Shown: positions 17,698 through 27,308, counted from the stretch's first letter. The stretch is DNA of 64,000 bases from an uncultured Lachnospiraceae bacterium (GCA_947169385.1 CAMVPR010000004.1:37774-101773), one strand, 5' to 3'. Notes: generated from the sequence alone by a model not told the origin. Numbers and translations are program-made.

Positions 17698-18546
17698 CTA
17701 TACGTTACTTACGCGCCTAGACTGGCGTATCTGAACTATATTGATAAATAAAAGAAGCAGGAAAGAAATAATAAGCATGATGAGCGCAATCGCTGTAGCG
17801 CTCTCGTACTCGAGATAATTGAGTTTCTGCATGATGATATACGATATAACCTGAGTATGCTCCTTCTCGTTGTTACCCGAGATATAGATTACACTTCCGT
17901 ACTCACCTATTCCTCTTGCAAATGCAAGTCCGAATCCGGTAAGAAGCGCAGGTCTTAACTCAGGTAATATAACCTTAGAAAATGTAGTAAGTTTCTTCGC
18001 ACCTAATATGTAGGCCGCCTCTTCATACTGCGAATCAAGCTTCTCTAAAACCGGCTGAATAGCCCTTACTACAAAAGGTATGCCGATAAAGACAAGAGCA
18101 ATAATAAGTCCGATGTGAGTATAGCTTATTCTAATCCCAAACCACTCATATAACGGACCGCCAATCTCGCCTTTAGTCGAATACATTTTAGAAAGTGTTA
18201 TGCCGGCAACAGCTGTAGGGAGGCAGAATGGAAGCTCTATCATCCCATCCATTATCCTCTTTCCCGGAAACTCGTATCTAACCAAAACCCACGCGAGTAT
18301 TATTCCGAAAAAGCAGTTTATCAAAGCTGCTATAAACGCGCATCCAATACTTGTTGCAAATGCATATAGTACATTAGGCATTGTAACTATCTCAAAAAAA
18401 TCTTTCGGAGAAAGCCTGAATGACTGAAACAAAACGGATGCAAGCGGAATCAGAATCAATATGGAAAGCATTGCAATAGTGATTCCAAACGATAAACCAA
18501 AGCCGGGGATTACCCTTCCTCCTTTAAAGCTTTTAGCCTTGCTCAT
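17698..18546 (-). CDS. cysT: Sulfate ABC transporter permease CysT
   Basis: 282 residues from the ATG at 18546, which has GGAGG eight bases upstream; the longer frame to 18600 has no such site. Six hydrophobic segments. The EAA loop is EEAAYILGAKKLTTFSKVILPELRPAL, and ARGIGEYGSVIYISGN is typical of CysT (CysU). It pairs with CysW. It follows the sulfate-binding lipoprotein gene by about 90 bp, possibly to allow higher expression of the binding protein. Confidence 0.94.
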   Translation of the reverse strand: MSKAKSFKGGRVIPGFGLSFGITIAMLSILILIPLASVLFQSFRLSPKDFFEIVTMPNVLYAFATSIGCAFIAALINCFFGIILAWVLVRYEFPGKRIMDGMIELPFCLPTAVAGITLSKMYSTKGEIGGPLYEWFGIRISYTHIGLIIALVFIGIPFVVRAIQPVLEKLDSQYEEAAYILGAKKLTTFSKVILPELRPALLTGFGLAFARGIGEYGSVIYISGNNEKEHTQVISYIIMQKLNYLEYESATAIALIMLIISFLLLLFINIVQIRQSRRVSNV

Positions 18547-18636
18547 AACACATACCTCCAAAACACAGTAATAGCAGTGGAGAATTATTCCCCACTGCAT
18601 ATATCAACAAATACATCCCCTACTTATAAACACTTA

Positions 18637-19680
18637 TTATTGATGAATTTCATCAAAGATAGCTCCATCTTTAAAGAAGTCCTCATACGCCTTATCCCAT
18701 CCACCAAACTCATTGATGTTGGTAAGGTTCATATCAAGGTCAAACTTGTCTGCGAACTCCTTAAGAACAGCCTCATTAGATGGTCTGTAACCATTCTTAC
18801 CGATAATTCTCTGAGCCTCCTCTGAGTATAGATACTCAAGATAATCCTTAGAAACTTCCTCAGTTCCGTTCTTCTTAGCATTCTCGTCAACTATAGCAAC
18901 TGATGGCTGAGCCAAGATACTAACGCTAGGACTGATTATCTCATACTCATCAGGATACTCTGTCACGGTAGCAATAGCCTCATTCTCCCATGCCAAGAGA
19001 ACATCTCCCTGTCCATTCTCAACAAATGTAGTTGTAGCGCCTCTTGCCCCTGAATCCATAACAGTTACGTTATCATATATAGCCTTAACGAACTCTTTAA
19101 TCTTAGCTTCATCACCGCCGAACTTAAGATCTGCATAGTGCCATGCTGCAAGGAAATTCCAGCACGCTCCACCTGATGACTTAGGGTCAGGGGTAATAAT
19201 CTCAACGCCGTCTTTGATAAGGTCGTCCCAGTCTTTAAGACCTTTTTCATTTCCTTTTCTAACTAAGAAAACGATTGTTGAAGTGTATGGAGATGAATCA
19301 AGATCAAATTCATCTATCCACTTTGGCTCAATAAGGCCTGCCTCCTCAATTAAAGTAATATCGTGTGCAAGTGCCAAAGTAACAACATCTGCGTCAGCAC
19401 CCTCAACCACCGAGCGCGCCTGTCCGCCTGAACCGCCGTGAGACTGAGTAATCTCAACATCCTTGCCCTTCTCTTCTTTATAATGTTTGACAAATGCTTT
19501 ATTGTATTCCTCGTAAAGCTCTCTTGTAGGATCATAAGAAACATTAGTAATCTTAATTACATCTGAAGCAGATTCTTCCTTGCCGCCGCCCCCGCAGCCT
19601 GTGAATGTACCTGCAATCATTGCACCAAAAAGTAAAGCCGATGCTACTCTTACCAAACCGTTCTTAAATGGTCTCTTCAT
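18637..19680 (-). CDS. sbp: Sulfate-binding lipoprotein
   Basis: 347 residues. The signal peptide ends in a lipobox (AGTFTGCGGG), so the protein is membrane-anchored outside. Family signs: ITNVSYDPTRELYEEYN, QSHGGSGGQARSVVEGADADVVTLALAHDI, the phosphate/sulfate-type GARGATTTFVENGQGDVLLAWENEA, and SKDYLEYLYSEEAQRI. It captures sulfate or thiosulfate and delivers it to CysT/CysW. It is the first gene of the operon; a symmetric operator candidate lies in its leader at 19713-19732. Confidence 0.95.
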   Translation of the reverse strand: MKRPFKNGLVRVASALLFGAMIAGTFTGCGGGGKEESASDVIKITNVSYDPTRELYEEYNKAFVKHYKEEKGKDVEITQSHGGSGGQARSVVEGADADVVTLALAHDITLIEEAGLIEPKWIDEFDLDSSPYTSTIVFLVRKGNEKGLKDWDDLIKDGVEIITPDPKSSGGACWNFLAAWHYADLKFGGDEAKIKEFVKAIYDNVTVMDSGARGATTTFVENGQGDVLLAWENEAIATVTEYPDEYEIISPSVSILAQPSVAIVDENAKKNGTEEVSKDYLEYLYSEEAQRIIGKNGYRPSNEAVLKEFADKFDLDMNLTNINEFGGWDKAYEDFFKDGAIFDEIHQ

Positions 19681-19948
19681 AATCTTCTAACTCTCCTTCT
19701 TAGATAAAAATGCGTAAAGCGCTATATTTACGTTACTTTAGTATAATACGTCATAAAGCTGAATAGAACAATCCAAAGTCGCGCAATCGTATTCAGTCAG
19801 ATATTAAAAGCGTTTTACTATAACATCATATCTATCATTATATAATTATAGTGCTATTATTAATGATAACTACACAACATGTAGCATTCGTCACCACGAA
19901 ACCCCTTAATACCAGGCATTTCATCCGTGCAATCGTTGTCATTGATAT
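19681..19948. other. Intergenic region upstream of the sulfate operon
   Basis: No gene is seen. It contains the minus-strand -10 TATACT (19740-19745; no good -35), the CGTAAA-N8-TTTACG inverted repeat (19713-19732), and a CTGAATA / TATTCAG inverted pair near 19758-19799 just upstream of the -10. The distal part is AT-rich and leads into the terminator of the diguanylate cyclase gene. Confidence 0.6.
19713..19732. promoter_or_regulatory. Operator candidate in the sbp leader
   Basis: Inverted repeat CGTAAA-N8-TTTACG immediately downstream of the predicted start of transcription (about 19733), a position suited to repression. A sulfur regulator such as a CymR-like Rrf2 protein is a possible binder, but that link is inference. 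Confidence 0.5.
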
Positions 19949-19986
19949 TAAAAAATATAGAGACTCCCCTAATGAAGCCTCTATAT
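19949..19986 (-). terminator. Intrinsic terminator of the diguanylate cyclase gene
   Basis: Long imperfect stem (TATAGAG outer, GACTC/GGCTTC inner arms, 19955-19986) followed on the minus strand by a T run, just past the stop codon at 19992. Confidence 0.8.
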
Positions 19987-19991
19987 ACTTG

Positions 19992-21428
19992 CTATCCTTT
20001 ATAGAATACTACCGCGCTGCCTTTAGTCTTCTTGCCCTCATAGACACCTGCATCCGCTTGCTTATAAACTTCTTCAAAATCATGATCTGTCCCAGAATCG
20101 ACAATAACAGCGCCCACACTGATTGACACCTTGTGTCCGTTAAGCTCTTTAATCTTGAAGTTATCAATCTCTCCAAATACTCTCTTAATAACCGCCTCTC
20201 CAAGCTCTTCGTTATCAATGCCAAATGCATAAACAGCGTACTCATCTCCACCGAGCCTAAATACGATGTCATTATCTCTGAATGTCTTCTTAAGAACATC
20301 AGCAATCTCTCTGATAACCTTGTCACCGATAGAATGGCCAAAATTGTCGTTGATATACTTAAAATCATCGATATCCATAACGCACATCATTCCACCCTTG
20401 TGGGCTTTTATGACTTCGCTAATTCTACTCTCACCACTTCCTCTGTTAAGAATACCGGTCATAATATCTGTAGTAGCCAGCACTTCCAAGTTCTTGCGCT
20501 CATTAGCTGACTGAACGACATCATCAACATTCTTGAAACCTGCTAGTATTCCGCTCGCCTTGTTCCTTGGATTGATAGGAATGTATGTATACTGATAATA
20601 ATGAATCTCACCCTTATCTATTACGCGGTAACTTGAAACATACTCATCGCGTTCTTCCATCTTCTCACGAATCGTATTCAAGCTGAGTGCATCATACATA
20701 GCTTCCTGATCTTCCACATACACACGGTCAGTTACATATTGCTTGGCGAGTACATCATAATTGTACTTCTTCTCTCCTGCACCTTCCATACCCTTAGTAA
20801 CATAACCATCAAGCTTAAGAATAACAACATCTCCGGTAGCCATGTCTATCTTGAAAATGTTATAGTAGTCTCTACTAAGAGCCTCAACTATATCTAACTG
20901 CTCTCTTAGGTACCTCTTATCAGAGATATGCTTTCTTATTGATCTGTCAATGTCTCTATATGCCAATATAAAGTGATTAGACTCACCCGGCTCTCCAGCC
21001 AAAGCAAATGCCATCTGATGATACGATATCTCTCCGTCATCAGACATCCTCATATAATCAACACTATATAACTCTCCGCCTTCAACTCTGTCAGAAACAA
21101 CCTTCACATCTACATCTCTAAGCACCGCCTCAGAGCGATCAACTACGTATCTCTCAACATATTCTTCAATAAAGCGAGAATAATTGTTATATTTGAGTCC
21201 CAACTCGATGGCGGTTCTGGTAGTTCCTTCACCTGTAGTACGGTATAAATGCATAGCTAACGTATCAAAATTAACAACCCAAATTGTATGATATTCCTTA
21301 CCAAGTCCGGTGATTATTCCCATGCATTGCTTAATACGCTGATTAAAATCATCAACCAGCTTTCGCTGATCCTCGGGATAATCATTAGGATCCAGCAATT
21401 CATCCGGTTTAATAATTAAGTCTTTCAT
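19992..21428 (-). CDS. Cytoplasmic diguanylate cyclase
   Basis: 478 residues from the ATG at 21428 (AAGGAGA upstream). The first 310 residues hold no membrane segment and probably contain two PAS-like sensory folds (around 60-190 and 195-310; NFDTLAMHLYRTTGEGTTRT, NIFKIDMATGDVVILKLDG). The GGDEF domain (about 320-475) has FRLGGDEY, a functional variant of the motif, and the I-site RDND five residues before it. It should make c-di-GMP in response to an intracellular cue. The neighbouring EAL phosphodiesterase on the same strand has its own promoter. Confidence 0.93.
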   Translation of the reverse strand: MKDLIIKPDELLDPNDYPEDQRKLVDDFNQRIKQCMGIITGLGKEYHTIWVVNFDTLAMHLYRTTGEGTTRTAIELGLKYNNYSRFIEEYVERYVVDRSEAVLRDVDVKVVSDRVEGGELYSVDYMRMSDDGEISYHQMAFALAGEPGESNHFILAYRDIDRSIRKHISDKRYLREQLDIVEALSRDYYNIFKIDMATGDVVILKLDGYVTKGMEGAGEKKYNYDVLAKQYVTDRVYVEDQEAMYDALSLNTIREKMEERDEYVSSYRVIDKGEIHYYQYTYIPINPRNKASGILAGFKNVDDVVQSANERKNLEVLATTDIMTGILNRGSGESRISEVIKAHKGGMMCVMDIDDFKYINDNFGHSIGDKVIREIADVLKKTFRDNDIVFRLGGDEYAVYAFGIDNEELGEAVIKRVFGEIDNFKIKELNGHKVSISVGAVIVDSGTDHDFEEVYKQADAGVYEGKKTKGSAVVFYKG

Positions 21429-21479
21429 ACAGTTCTCCTTCACTTACACTCCACATTTACTATACTTTAACCCAAATTA

Positions 21480-21508
21480 ATTGTAACACATCATGCATGT
21501 ATAGTCAA
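21480..21508 (-). promoter_or_regulatory. Sigma-A promoter of the diguanylate cyclase gene
   Basis: TTGACT (21503-21508) and TACAAT (21480-21485) with a 17-bp spacer on the minus strand, about 50 bases upstream of the chosen start codon. Confidence 0.8.
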
Positions 21509-21539
21509 TTTGTGATATAACAGTCAAATCATTAAAACA

Positions 21540-23486
21540 CTATGTATCTTTAGTATTATGTCTATCCAAAAACTCAAGAAACTGAAGCTCTGATAGTGGT
21601 CTTGAGAAATAAAATCCCTGTATGTAATCAGCACCCATGCTTTTGAGAGTCTCTAACTGGTCTTCCGTCTCGACACCCTCTATAACAACCTCAAGCTTGA
21701 TATCCTGCATCATCTTGATACTGTTTCTAACGATTGATGCGCCATTCTCGGTATCTAAGTCATCAACAAGACTCTTGTCAATCTTAACCAGCTTAAGTGG
21801 CAGATTGAGAACCCTCTGCATGTTAGAATAACCGGTTCCATAATCATCAAGAGAGAACTGGTACCCTCTGGCCTTAAGCTTCTTGATGTTGTAGTCAAGC
21901 ACATCCTTCGCTGAATTGTAAGCAGTCTCCGTAATCTCAAAGTTGATTCTCTCAGGTCTTACATTATATTCGTTCTGTGTTCCGACTATATAATCCGCGA
22001 AATGCTCCTTAAGACATTGTTCCACCGAAAGATTGACCTCTATGTAAGACAGTCCCAACCTCTTCAGGTTATGTGTTGAAACAAACTTATAAACACTCTC
22101 AATTACAAAGTTGCCTATATCGTCTATAAAACCACTCTGCTCAGCGGCAGGAATAAAAATGCCCGGAGACACATAACCGTAATCTCTGTCCTTAAGTCTG
22201 ATAAGGGCCTCGGCAGAAACAAATCTTTCTTCTTTAAGGCTGTATATAGGTTGATAGTACATCTCAAAGTTATGCTCTTTAAGGCCTCTTTCAAGGATCT
22301 CTGCCATGTTATTATCAAGCCTAAAATCCTTAGTTGAAACGATATTGGAAGCCTTGATATAAGTTTCATTGGCACCCATATGTCTCGGAAACAACCTGCT
22401 GTATGCAATGATACTGTCATAGTCACCTAAATCTTCAGGGAATCTTAAACTTGAGAACTTGGTAACAAATCTGGCTCCATACTCATAGTAATATCCGTCT
22501 CCCGAGCGATACTCCCTTACAAAATCTATCATATTGGCGTTGAGGTCATAGTCAAGATCGTCAAAAATAATATAGAAACAACCTAACGCTCCATAATGAA
22601 TCGTGTAATTGTCTGTATTCTTGCTAAAAAAATCGGTCAGCTTCTTACCTATCTCGCTAATAAAAGCCTCGTATCTTACTTCACCGATAGCCGACCTTAC
22701 ATCGACAGAGTTGACGAATCTGACAAATGCTATCTGCACCGGTTGCTTGTTGATAATAATCTTTCTGATCTCATCTTCGTAAGTATTCTCGCTCAAGATA
22801 CCATTGTTCTGATCTATGATGTCTTCAGGTCTCTGCACAAACAGAATAATCAACAAAAGCCCTATAGACATCGCAAACATCTCGACCAGCAAGTCGCTTC
22901 TAAGGTACTGAATAAGCGCGGCTACCATTCCAAGAACATACATCATAATAAGAGTACGCCACTTAACCTTCTCGATAATGCTGCGACATGTAACAAGATA
23001 AATAATACCCATGATTACATAAGCATACGCCAAGAGATACAAAACGCTTATAAGAGGTCCTCGCTCGTATCCGCCTGACACAGTAACTATAAACAGCGAA
23101 TGATGGAATGCGTTAGTCATAATTCCAAACAGCACTATCATAAGAGGCAGCACAAGGAATACGGTAACCATCTTGTTCTTAAGTCTGAACCATGTTCTGC
23201 TGACGGCTATAATTAAAAGCAGAAACAGAAAGTTACTTGAATTCCTGAACAGAAGATATCCGTAACTGCAAAGGAGTGTAAGTCGATACTGAAAATCAGT
23301 AAGCGGCGCCATCGCGCTTAATATCTCCATTCCAAAGTCGAAAATGGTAGTTACCAATGCGGCAAGCGTAAACAAAAGCAACGCCTTGTTGGTTACTCCC
23401 TTAGTCATTCTTCTATATAGAATTGTAATTAGTACCAAAGCATCTACTGTGACTGCACAATAGTCAAAATATAATATCTTCTCCAT
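21540..23486 (-). CDS. Membrane c-di-GMP phosphodiesterase (EAL) with degenerate GGDEF
   Basis: 648 residues from the ATG at 23486 (GGGGATTGG upstream). About eight hydrophobic segments fill residues 1-225. A degenerate GGDEF-like domain (about 235-385) has YGALGCFYIIF in place of the active motif. The EAL domain (about 395-640) keeps the catalytic set: E in AEALIRL, N in EVNLS, FEITET, DDYGTGYSN, KIDKSL, EGVET and QGFYFSRPL. It should hydrolyse c-di-GMP. It probably senses a membrane or external signal. Confidence 0.93.
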   Translation of the reverse strand: MEKILYFDYCAVTVDALVLITILYRRMTKGVTNKALLLFTLAALVTTIFDFGMEILSAMAPLTDFQYRLTLLCSYGYLLFRNSSNFLFLLLIIAVSRTWFRLKNKMVTVFLVLPLMIVLFGIMTNAFHHSLFIVTVSGGYERGPLISVLYLLAYAYVIMGIIYLVTCRSIIEKVKWRTLIMMYVLGMVAALIQYLRSDLLVEMFAMSIGLLLIILFVQRPEDIIDQNNGILSENTYEDEIRKIIINKQPVQIAFVRFVNSVDVRSAIGEVRYEAFISEIGKKLTDFFSKNTDNYTIHYGALGCFYIIFDDLDYDLNANMIDFVREYRSGDGYYYEYGARFVTKFSSLRFPEDLGDYDSIIAYSRLFPRHMGANETYIKASNIVSTKDFRLDNNMAEILERGLKEHNFEMYYQPIYSLKEERFVSAEALIRLKDRDYGYVSPGIFIPAAEQSGFIDDIGNFVIESVYKFVSTHNLKRLGLSYIEVNLSVEQCLKEHFADYIVGTQNEYNVRPERINFEITETAYNSAKDVLDYNIKKLKARGYQFSLDDYGTGYSNMQRVLNLPLKLVKIDKSLVDDLDTENGASIVRNSIKMMQDIKLEVVIEGVETEDQLETLKSMGADYIQGFYFSRPLSELQFLEFLDRHNTKDT

Positions 23487-23523
23487 ACCCAATCCCCGTA
23501 TATTATTAAGCAAACTACTGTAT

Positions 23524-23552
23524 ATTATACTTAATAAAAATAGTATTTACAA
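23524..23552 (-). promoter_or_regulatory. Sigma-A promoter of the EAL gene
   Basis: TTGTAA (23547-23552) and TATAAT (23524-23529), 17-bp spacer, minus strand. The divergent plus-strand promoter begins 15 bp away. Confidence 0.75.
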
Positions 23553-23566
23553 GTGTATTAAAAGAA

Positions 23567-23622
23567 TTTACGAAACGCCAAAAAATTGGTATAATATTCT
23601 ATAAAGGCAACTAATCAGTTGC
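23567..23622 (+). promoter_or_regulatory. Promoter and leader hairpin of the AAA+ operon
   Basis: TTTACG (23567-23572) and TATAAT (23590-23595) with a 17-bp spacer. Near the predicted start of transcription a perfect 6-bp hairpin GCAACT-AATC-AGTTGC (23607-23622) lies 18 bases before the AGGAGG ribosome site. Confidence 0.65.
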
Positions 23623-23647
23623 ATAATCACAATCTTAGGAGGCATAT

Positions 23648-25633
23648 ATGAGTCTTATGAATATAAAGGTTACCTTCAACGGTAACTGGGTATTAACTAA
23701 ACAGGAGGAGCCTTATCTACCGGCCGAAGTTCTTTCAGAAGAGCTATCGACTGCATTTCCTGAACAATTCAGCGTCAACAACCTAAGTCTCACAGAGCTC
23801 TCGGTACAAGTTGACACAGATTCTAAGATAGAACATATCAGAAAGCAGGTCAGACAGCTTCTTATGGCCAAGTATCCCATGGACAGGATTGATAGAGTTT
23901 CCGAAATTATAATAACCGGTGCGGAAGGCGAGACTGACATCTTAGTCGACATCGACAACTTAATCGGTTGGGACAGTTTCAAGGAACTTTGTCACGAGAT
24001 TGCTCAGGTTACTCCACAGATTAAGAAGAACAGAACCTACGAGGCATTCCAGTTCCAGAATTACCTCTTCTCTGTCAATGACGGATGTGGGCTTTCAACG
24101 GTGCTAGACAAGTTTTATTCATTTGTCACGGGACTTAATCTATTCGAGGGCAAGAACGGCGTCTTCGAACTGGAGCTCACAACCGATAAGGAGTCAGAGA
24201 CAGGTACTACACCTATCGAAGCCTTATCTCTTTTAGATATGGATGACGCAACCGGATCATTATTCTGCTTTGATATCAGTAATTTTATGGAGAGATCCAA
24301 GTACCCTATGCTCAAGGAGTTCTTGCAATCTCTATTGGAACTCGAGAAGGAATATATCTTTGCATTCAGGATTCCATTTGTCGAGGAGGGCGCATTAAGA
24401 GATATCTACGATATGCTCTCTGACATATTATTTATGAGAAAGATTCCTGTGTTGCCTTTCAGTATGGATCAGCTTAAAAGCCACGCCAAGGATATGCTTG
24501 AGACCTATCAATATGAAGGATCCGATGATGTCTGGGAGGTCTTTGAATCAAGGATTGCCCAGGAGAAGAGCGACGGTAAGTTCTACGGATTACAGACTGT
24601 TGATAAGGTTGTTTACGAGATGCTTTGGCTCAAGAACAAGGCAGACAGTTACTTGGAGAATGAGGTTAAGACCGAGGATCAGAGCGATACTGTCAACGAG
24701 GGATTGACAGACGAGAAGGAAGTTAAGCTCAAGTCCATCAGTCAGTCCGAGGTTATCGAGCTTGCACCTACATTTATGCAGAAGCAGGTAACCGGTTTTG
24801 ACGAGCTTAACGAGATGGTCGGTATGGAGAAGATTGCCGATCGTATCAAAGAGATTGTTGCTCAGGTTAAGCTTTCGCAAGCCAATAACACTATGGAGAG
24901 ACCTTCAATCCACATGAGATTCTTAGGTTCTCCGGGAACCGGTAAGACTACTGTCGCAAGGATTGTCGGCAAGATATTCCAGGAGAACGGAATTCTCAGA
25001 AACGGGTATTTCTTCGAGTACACCGCTAGAGATTTAGTCGGCGAGTATGTCGGTCAGACAGCTCCTAAGACTGCTTCTATCTGTCGAGATGCTTATGGTT
25101 CTGTTCTCTTTATCGACGAGGCTTACGGACTTTACTGGGGCAATGACAGAGGCAATGATTTCGGTAGAGAAGCGCTTACTACTTTGATTTCTGAGATGGA
25201 GAATCACAGAGACGACATGGTAGTTATCATGGCCGGATATAAAGACGAGATGGAAGGGCTTATGAAGGGTAATCCGGGATTAAGAAGCCGTATGCCTTTC
25301 TTGATTGAATTCCCAAGCTACACTCCTCCTCAACTTTCCGCCATCTTTATGCAGATGGTTAACAAGCATTTTAAGTATGACGAGTCACTGGCGCCTGCCG
25401 TTACAGAGTATTTCGACTCTCTCCCTAAGGAATACTTAGAGAGCAAGGAGTTTGCCAACGGACGTTTTGTAAGAAACCTATACGAGCGCACCTGGTCTAA
25501 GGCAGCTCTTAGAATGCAATTAAACAAGCAGGGTGAAGTTATTCTATCTGTTGAAGACTTTAAGGCAGCCTGCGAGGAGAAGGAATTCTCTGAGAAGTTA
25601 GAGCGAAAGAAGACAATTGGTTTTAGCAATTAA
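23648..25633 (+). CDS. AAA+ ATPase of the CbbX/SpoVK type with large N-terminal region
   Basis: 661 residues, start preceded by AGGAGG. The C-terminal 260 residues are a CbbX/SpoVK-like AAA+ module: LNEMVGMEKIADRIKEIVAQV, Walker A GSPGTGKTT (427-435), a pore-type loop FEYTARDLVGEYVGQT, Walker B VLFIDEAY, sensor 1 in MVVIMAGY and arginine-finger region NPGLRSRMPF. The N-terminal 380 residues are acidic and unrecognised, with no signal or TM. The family remodels protein complexes; CbbX acts on Rubisco, which is not expected here, so the client is unknown. It heads an operon with a YbjN-like protein (14-bp gap) and a LacI-type regulator. Confidence 0.88.
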   Translation: MSLMNIKVTFNGNWVLTKQEEPYLPAEVLSEELSTAFPEQFSVNNLSLTELSVQVDTDSKIEHIRKQVRQLLMAKYPMDRIDRVSEIIITGAEGETDILVDIDNLIGWDSFKELCHEIAQVTPQIKKNRTYEAFQFQNYLFSVNDGCGLSTVLDKFYSFVTGLNLFEGKNGVFELELTTDKESETGTTPIEALSLLDMDDATGSLFCFDISNFMERSKYPMLKEFLQSLLELEKEYIFAFRIPFVEEGALRDIYDMLSDILFMRKIPVLPFSMDQLKSHAKDMLETYQYEGSDDVWEVFESRIAQEKSDGKFYGLQTVDKVVYEMLWLKNKADSYLENEVKTEDQSDTVNEGLTDEKEVKLKSISQSEVIELAPTFMQKQVTGFDELNEMVGMEKIADRIKEIVAQVKLSQANNTMERPSIHMRFLGSPGTGKTTVARIVGKIFQENGILRNGYFFEYTARDLVGEYVGQTAPKTASICRDAYGSVLFIDEAYGLYWGNDRGNDFGREALTTLISEMENHRDDMVVIMAGYKDEMEGLMKGNPGLRSRMPFLIEFPSYTPPQLSAIFMQMVNKHFKYDESLAPAVTEYFDSLPKEYLESKEFANGRFVRNLYERTWSKAALRMQLNKQGEVILSVEDFKAACEEKEFSEKLERKKTIGFSN

Positions 25634-25647
25634 GATTGGAGATAAAT

Positions 25648-26205
25648 ATGTCAACAAACGATCAACGCATGTACGATTCTATAGTTAACGCAGTTAAGAG
25701 TTTAGTTCCCAACTACGGAATCGATAACGAGGCAAAAGCATTAGAGTTCATAGTTGCAGGAGATCCTTTTAATGTGCTTATCGACATTAAGTTCTTAGAG
25801 GAGAGCGGCTGCTATATGTTCTTTTCTGAATTGGGATTCGCTGTTCCGGAAGCTAACCGCTTGGCGTACGCAAGTGAGATATGCAGGATTAATTTCGATC
25901 AACTCGCTATCGGATCATTTGACTTTAATATGGAAGACGGTACCACTTGCTACAGATTAGGTCAGATATACGAGGACAGCCTGATTTCAGAAGACACAAT
26001 CAAGACTACTATTCGTCTTGTTTATGATACCGTATGCAAGTTTAACGAGAGACTCTTTAACGCATCAAGATCCGACAATACCGTTACTTCTTCGGATGAT
26101 GTTTCCTCTCCTAAAACTGTTGAACCGGTGAAGAAAGAGTATGAAGATGCTTCCATCGAAGCGGAAACATTTGACAACGAAGACGAAGCTTTAGCAACTG
26201 ATTGA
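25648..26205 (+). CDS. YbjN-like protein
   Basis: 185 residues from the ATG at 25648, with GGAG seven bases before it. Residues 1-140 have a two-layer alpha/beta pattern: a strand pair FNVLIDIKFLEESGCYMFFSELGF, then GSFDFNMEDGTTCYRLGQIYED and an amphipathic helix with an invariant-looking KFNERLF. This resembles the YbjN or secretion-chaperone-like fold. The last 45 residues are acidic and disordered. It is probably an adaptor or client of the adjacent AAA+ ATPase; that is inferred from operon placement. The family assignment is tentative. Confidence 0.7.
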   Translation: MSTNDQRMYDSIVNAVKSLVPNYGIDNEAKALEFIVAGDPFNVLIDIKFLEESGCYMFFSELGFAVPEANRLAYASEICRINFDQLAIGSFDFNMEDGTTCYRLGQIYEDSLISEDTIKTTIRLVYDTVCKFNERLFNASRSDNTVTSSDDVSSPKTVEPVKKEYEDASIEAETFDNEDEALATD

Positions 26206-26218
26206 TTACGGAGGAGTT

Positions 26219-27280
26219 ATGTCACTTAAAGCGATTGCTGATTTGGCAGGAGTTTCTGCTTCAACGGTTTCAAGGGTGCTTAACGATCCGGACTACAGAT
26301 GCAAGGATTCTAAGACCAGAGACAGAATCTGGGATACAGCCATGAAACTCAATTATAAACCTAATATTGCTGCAAGGAACCTTAGATTGGGATCTAATCA
26401 AACAGTGCCGGATTCATATTACATCAATGTCTTAGTGACAAGGATGGATGACTCAGGTGCAGATCCTTTTTTTACGGAGATTCTTCATTCCGTCGAGACG
26501 GAGATTCACAAGAATATGTGCATTCTCTCCAAGGTCTGGTATATATCTACATTTTCGGATGACAAGAAATGTCAATCTGCTGACATTTCATCCATGGTTA
26601 ACGAAATATACGAACAATCCAAAGGACGAGCAGACGGACTTGTTATCATCGGCAAATGTAATGCCAAAGTATTAAAGGAACTACACAAAAGATACAACAA
26701 CATTGTGTCGGTCAACCGCAATTCGACCAACTACGAGATTGATGAAGTAATCTGCGACGGTAAAAAGATTGCGACTATTGCAACGGAATATCTCACCAAG
26801 CTCGGGCACTCAAGAATAGGATATATCGGTGCTTGTCACAACGAGGCCAGATACAAAGGTTTTATCAATGTTCTTCAGAAACATGAACTTGATATTGACC
26901 CGGAATACATAATCGAGACCAACCAGACGGAGGTTGAGGGCTATGATGCTATGGCTAAACTCAACAAGATGAGTGAACCGCCGACTGCAATTTACTGTGC
27001 CAATGACATAACCGCAGTTGGTATGATTAAATACGTCAACAGACACAAATCATCATATCATCCTTCAATTATCGCAAGTGACGATATCGAGCTTGCAGGA
27101 TACATAACGCCTATGCTTACCACTGTCTCACTTCCCAAGATTGAGATGGGTAGATTTGCAATAAGTCTCCTGATTGACAGAATCAAAGGCGGACATAAAA
27201 GTACAACTAAGATAGAGCTTGAAGGGAAGCTCGTTGTCAGAAACAGTTGTTATAATATTATAGACGGAGATTGGACATAA
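26219..27280 (+). CDS. LacI-family transcriptional regulator
   Basis: 353 residues. The N-terminal HTH reads SLKAIADLAGVSASTVSRVLNDPDYRC, with the hinge helix KPNIAARNLRLG. The rest is a periplasmic-binding-protein-like sugar-sensing domain (DGLVIIGKCN, GHSRIGYIGACHNEARYKGF, PTAIYCANDITAVGM, ASDDIELAGYITPMLTTV). It binds an operator as a dimer and releases on ligand binding (family knowledge). No sugar operon adjoins it. The carbohydrate transporter at 46.6-50 kb has a LacI-type operator candidate, but a link is speculative. It is the last gene of the AAA+ operon. Confidence 0.93.
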   Translation: MSLKAIADLAGVSASTVSRVLNDPDYRCKDSKTRDRIWDTAMKLNYKPNIAARNLRLGSNQTVPDSYYINVLVTRMDDSGADPFFTEILHSVETEIHKNMCILSKVWYISTFSDDKKCQSADISSMVNEIYEQSKGRADGLVIIGKCNAKVLKELHKRYNNIVSVNRNSTNYEIDEVICDGKKIATIATEYLTKLGHSRIGYIGACHNEARYKGFINVLQKHELDIDPEYIIETNQTEVEGYDAMAKLNKMSEPPTAIYCANDITAVGMIKYVNRHKSSYHPSIIASDDIELAGYITPMLTTVSLPKIEMGRFAISLLIDRIKGGHKSTTKIELEGKLVVRNSCYNIIDGDWT

Positions 27281-27283
27281 TAA

Positions 27284-27308
27284 ACCGGAGGGCCATAAGC
27301 CCTCCGGT
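27284..27308. terminator. Strong bidirectional hairpin terminator
   Basis: 10-bp perfect stem ACCGGAGGGC / GCCCTCCGGT around a 5-nt loop, between the convergent LacI and lipoprotein genes. The tail is ATTACTC on the plus strand and TTATTATG on the minus strand. Confidence 0.85.
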
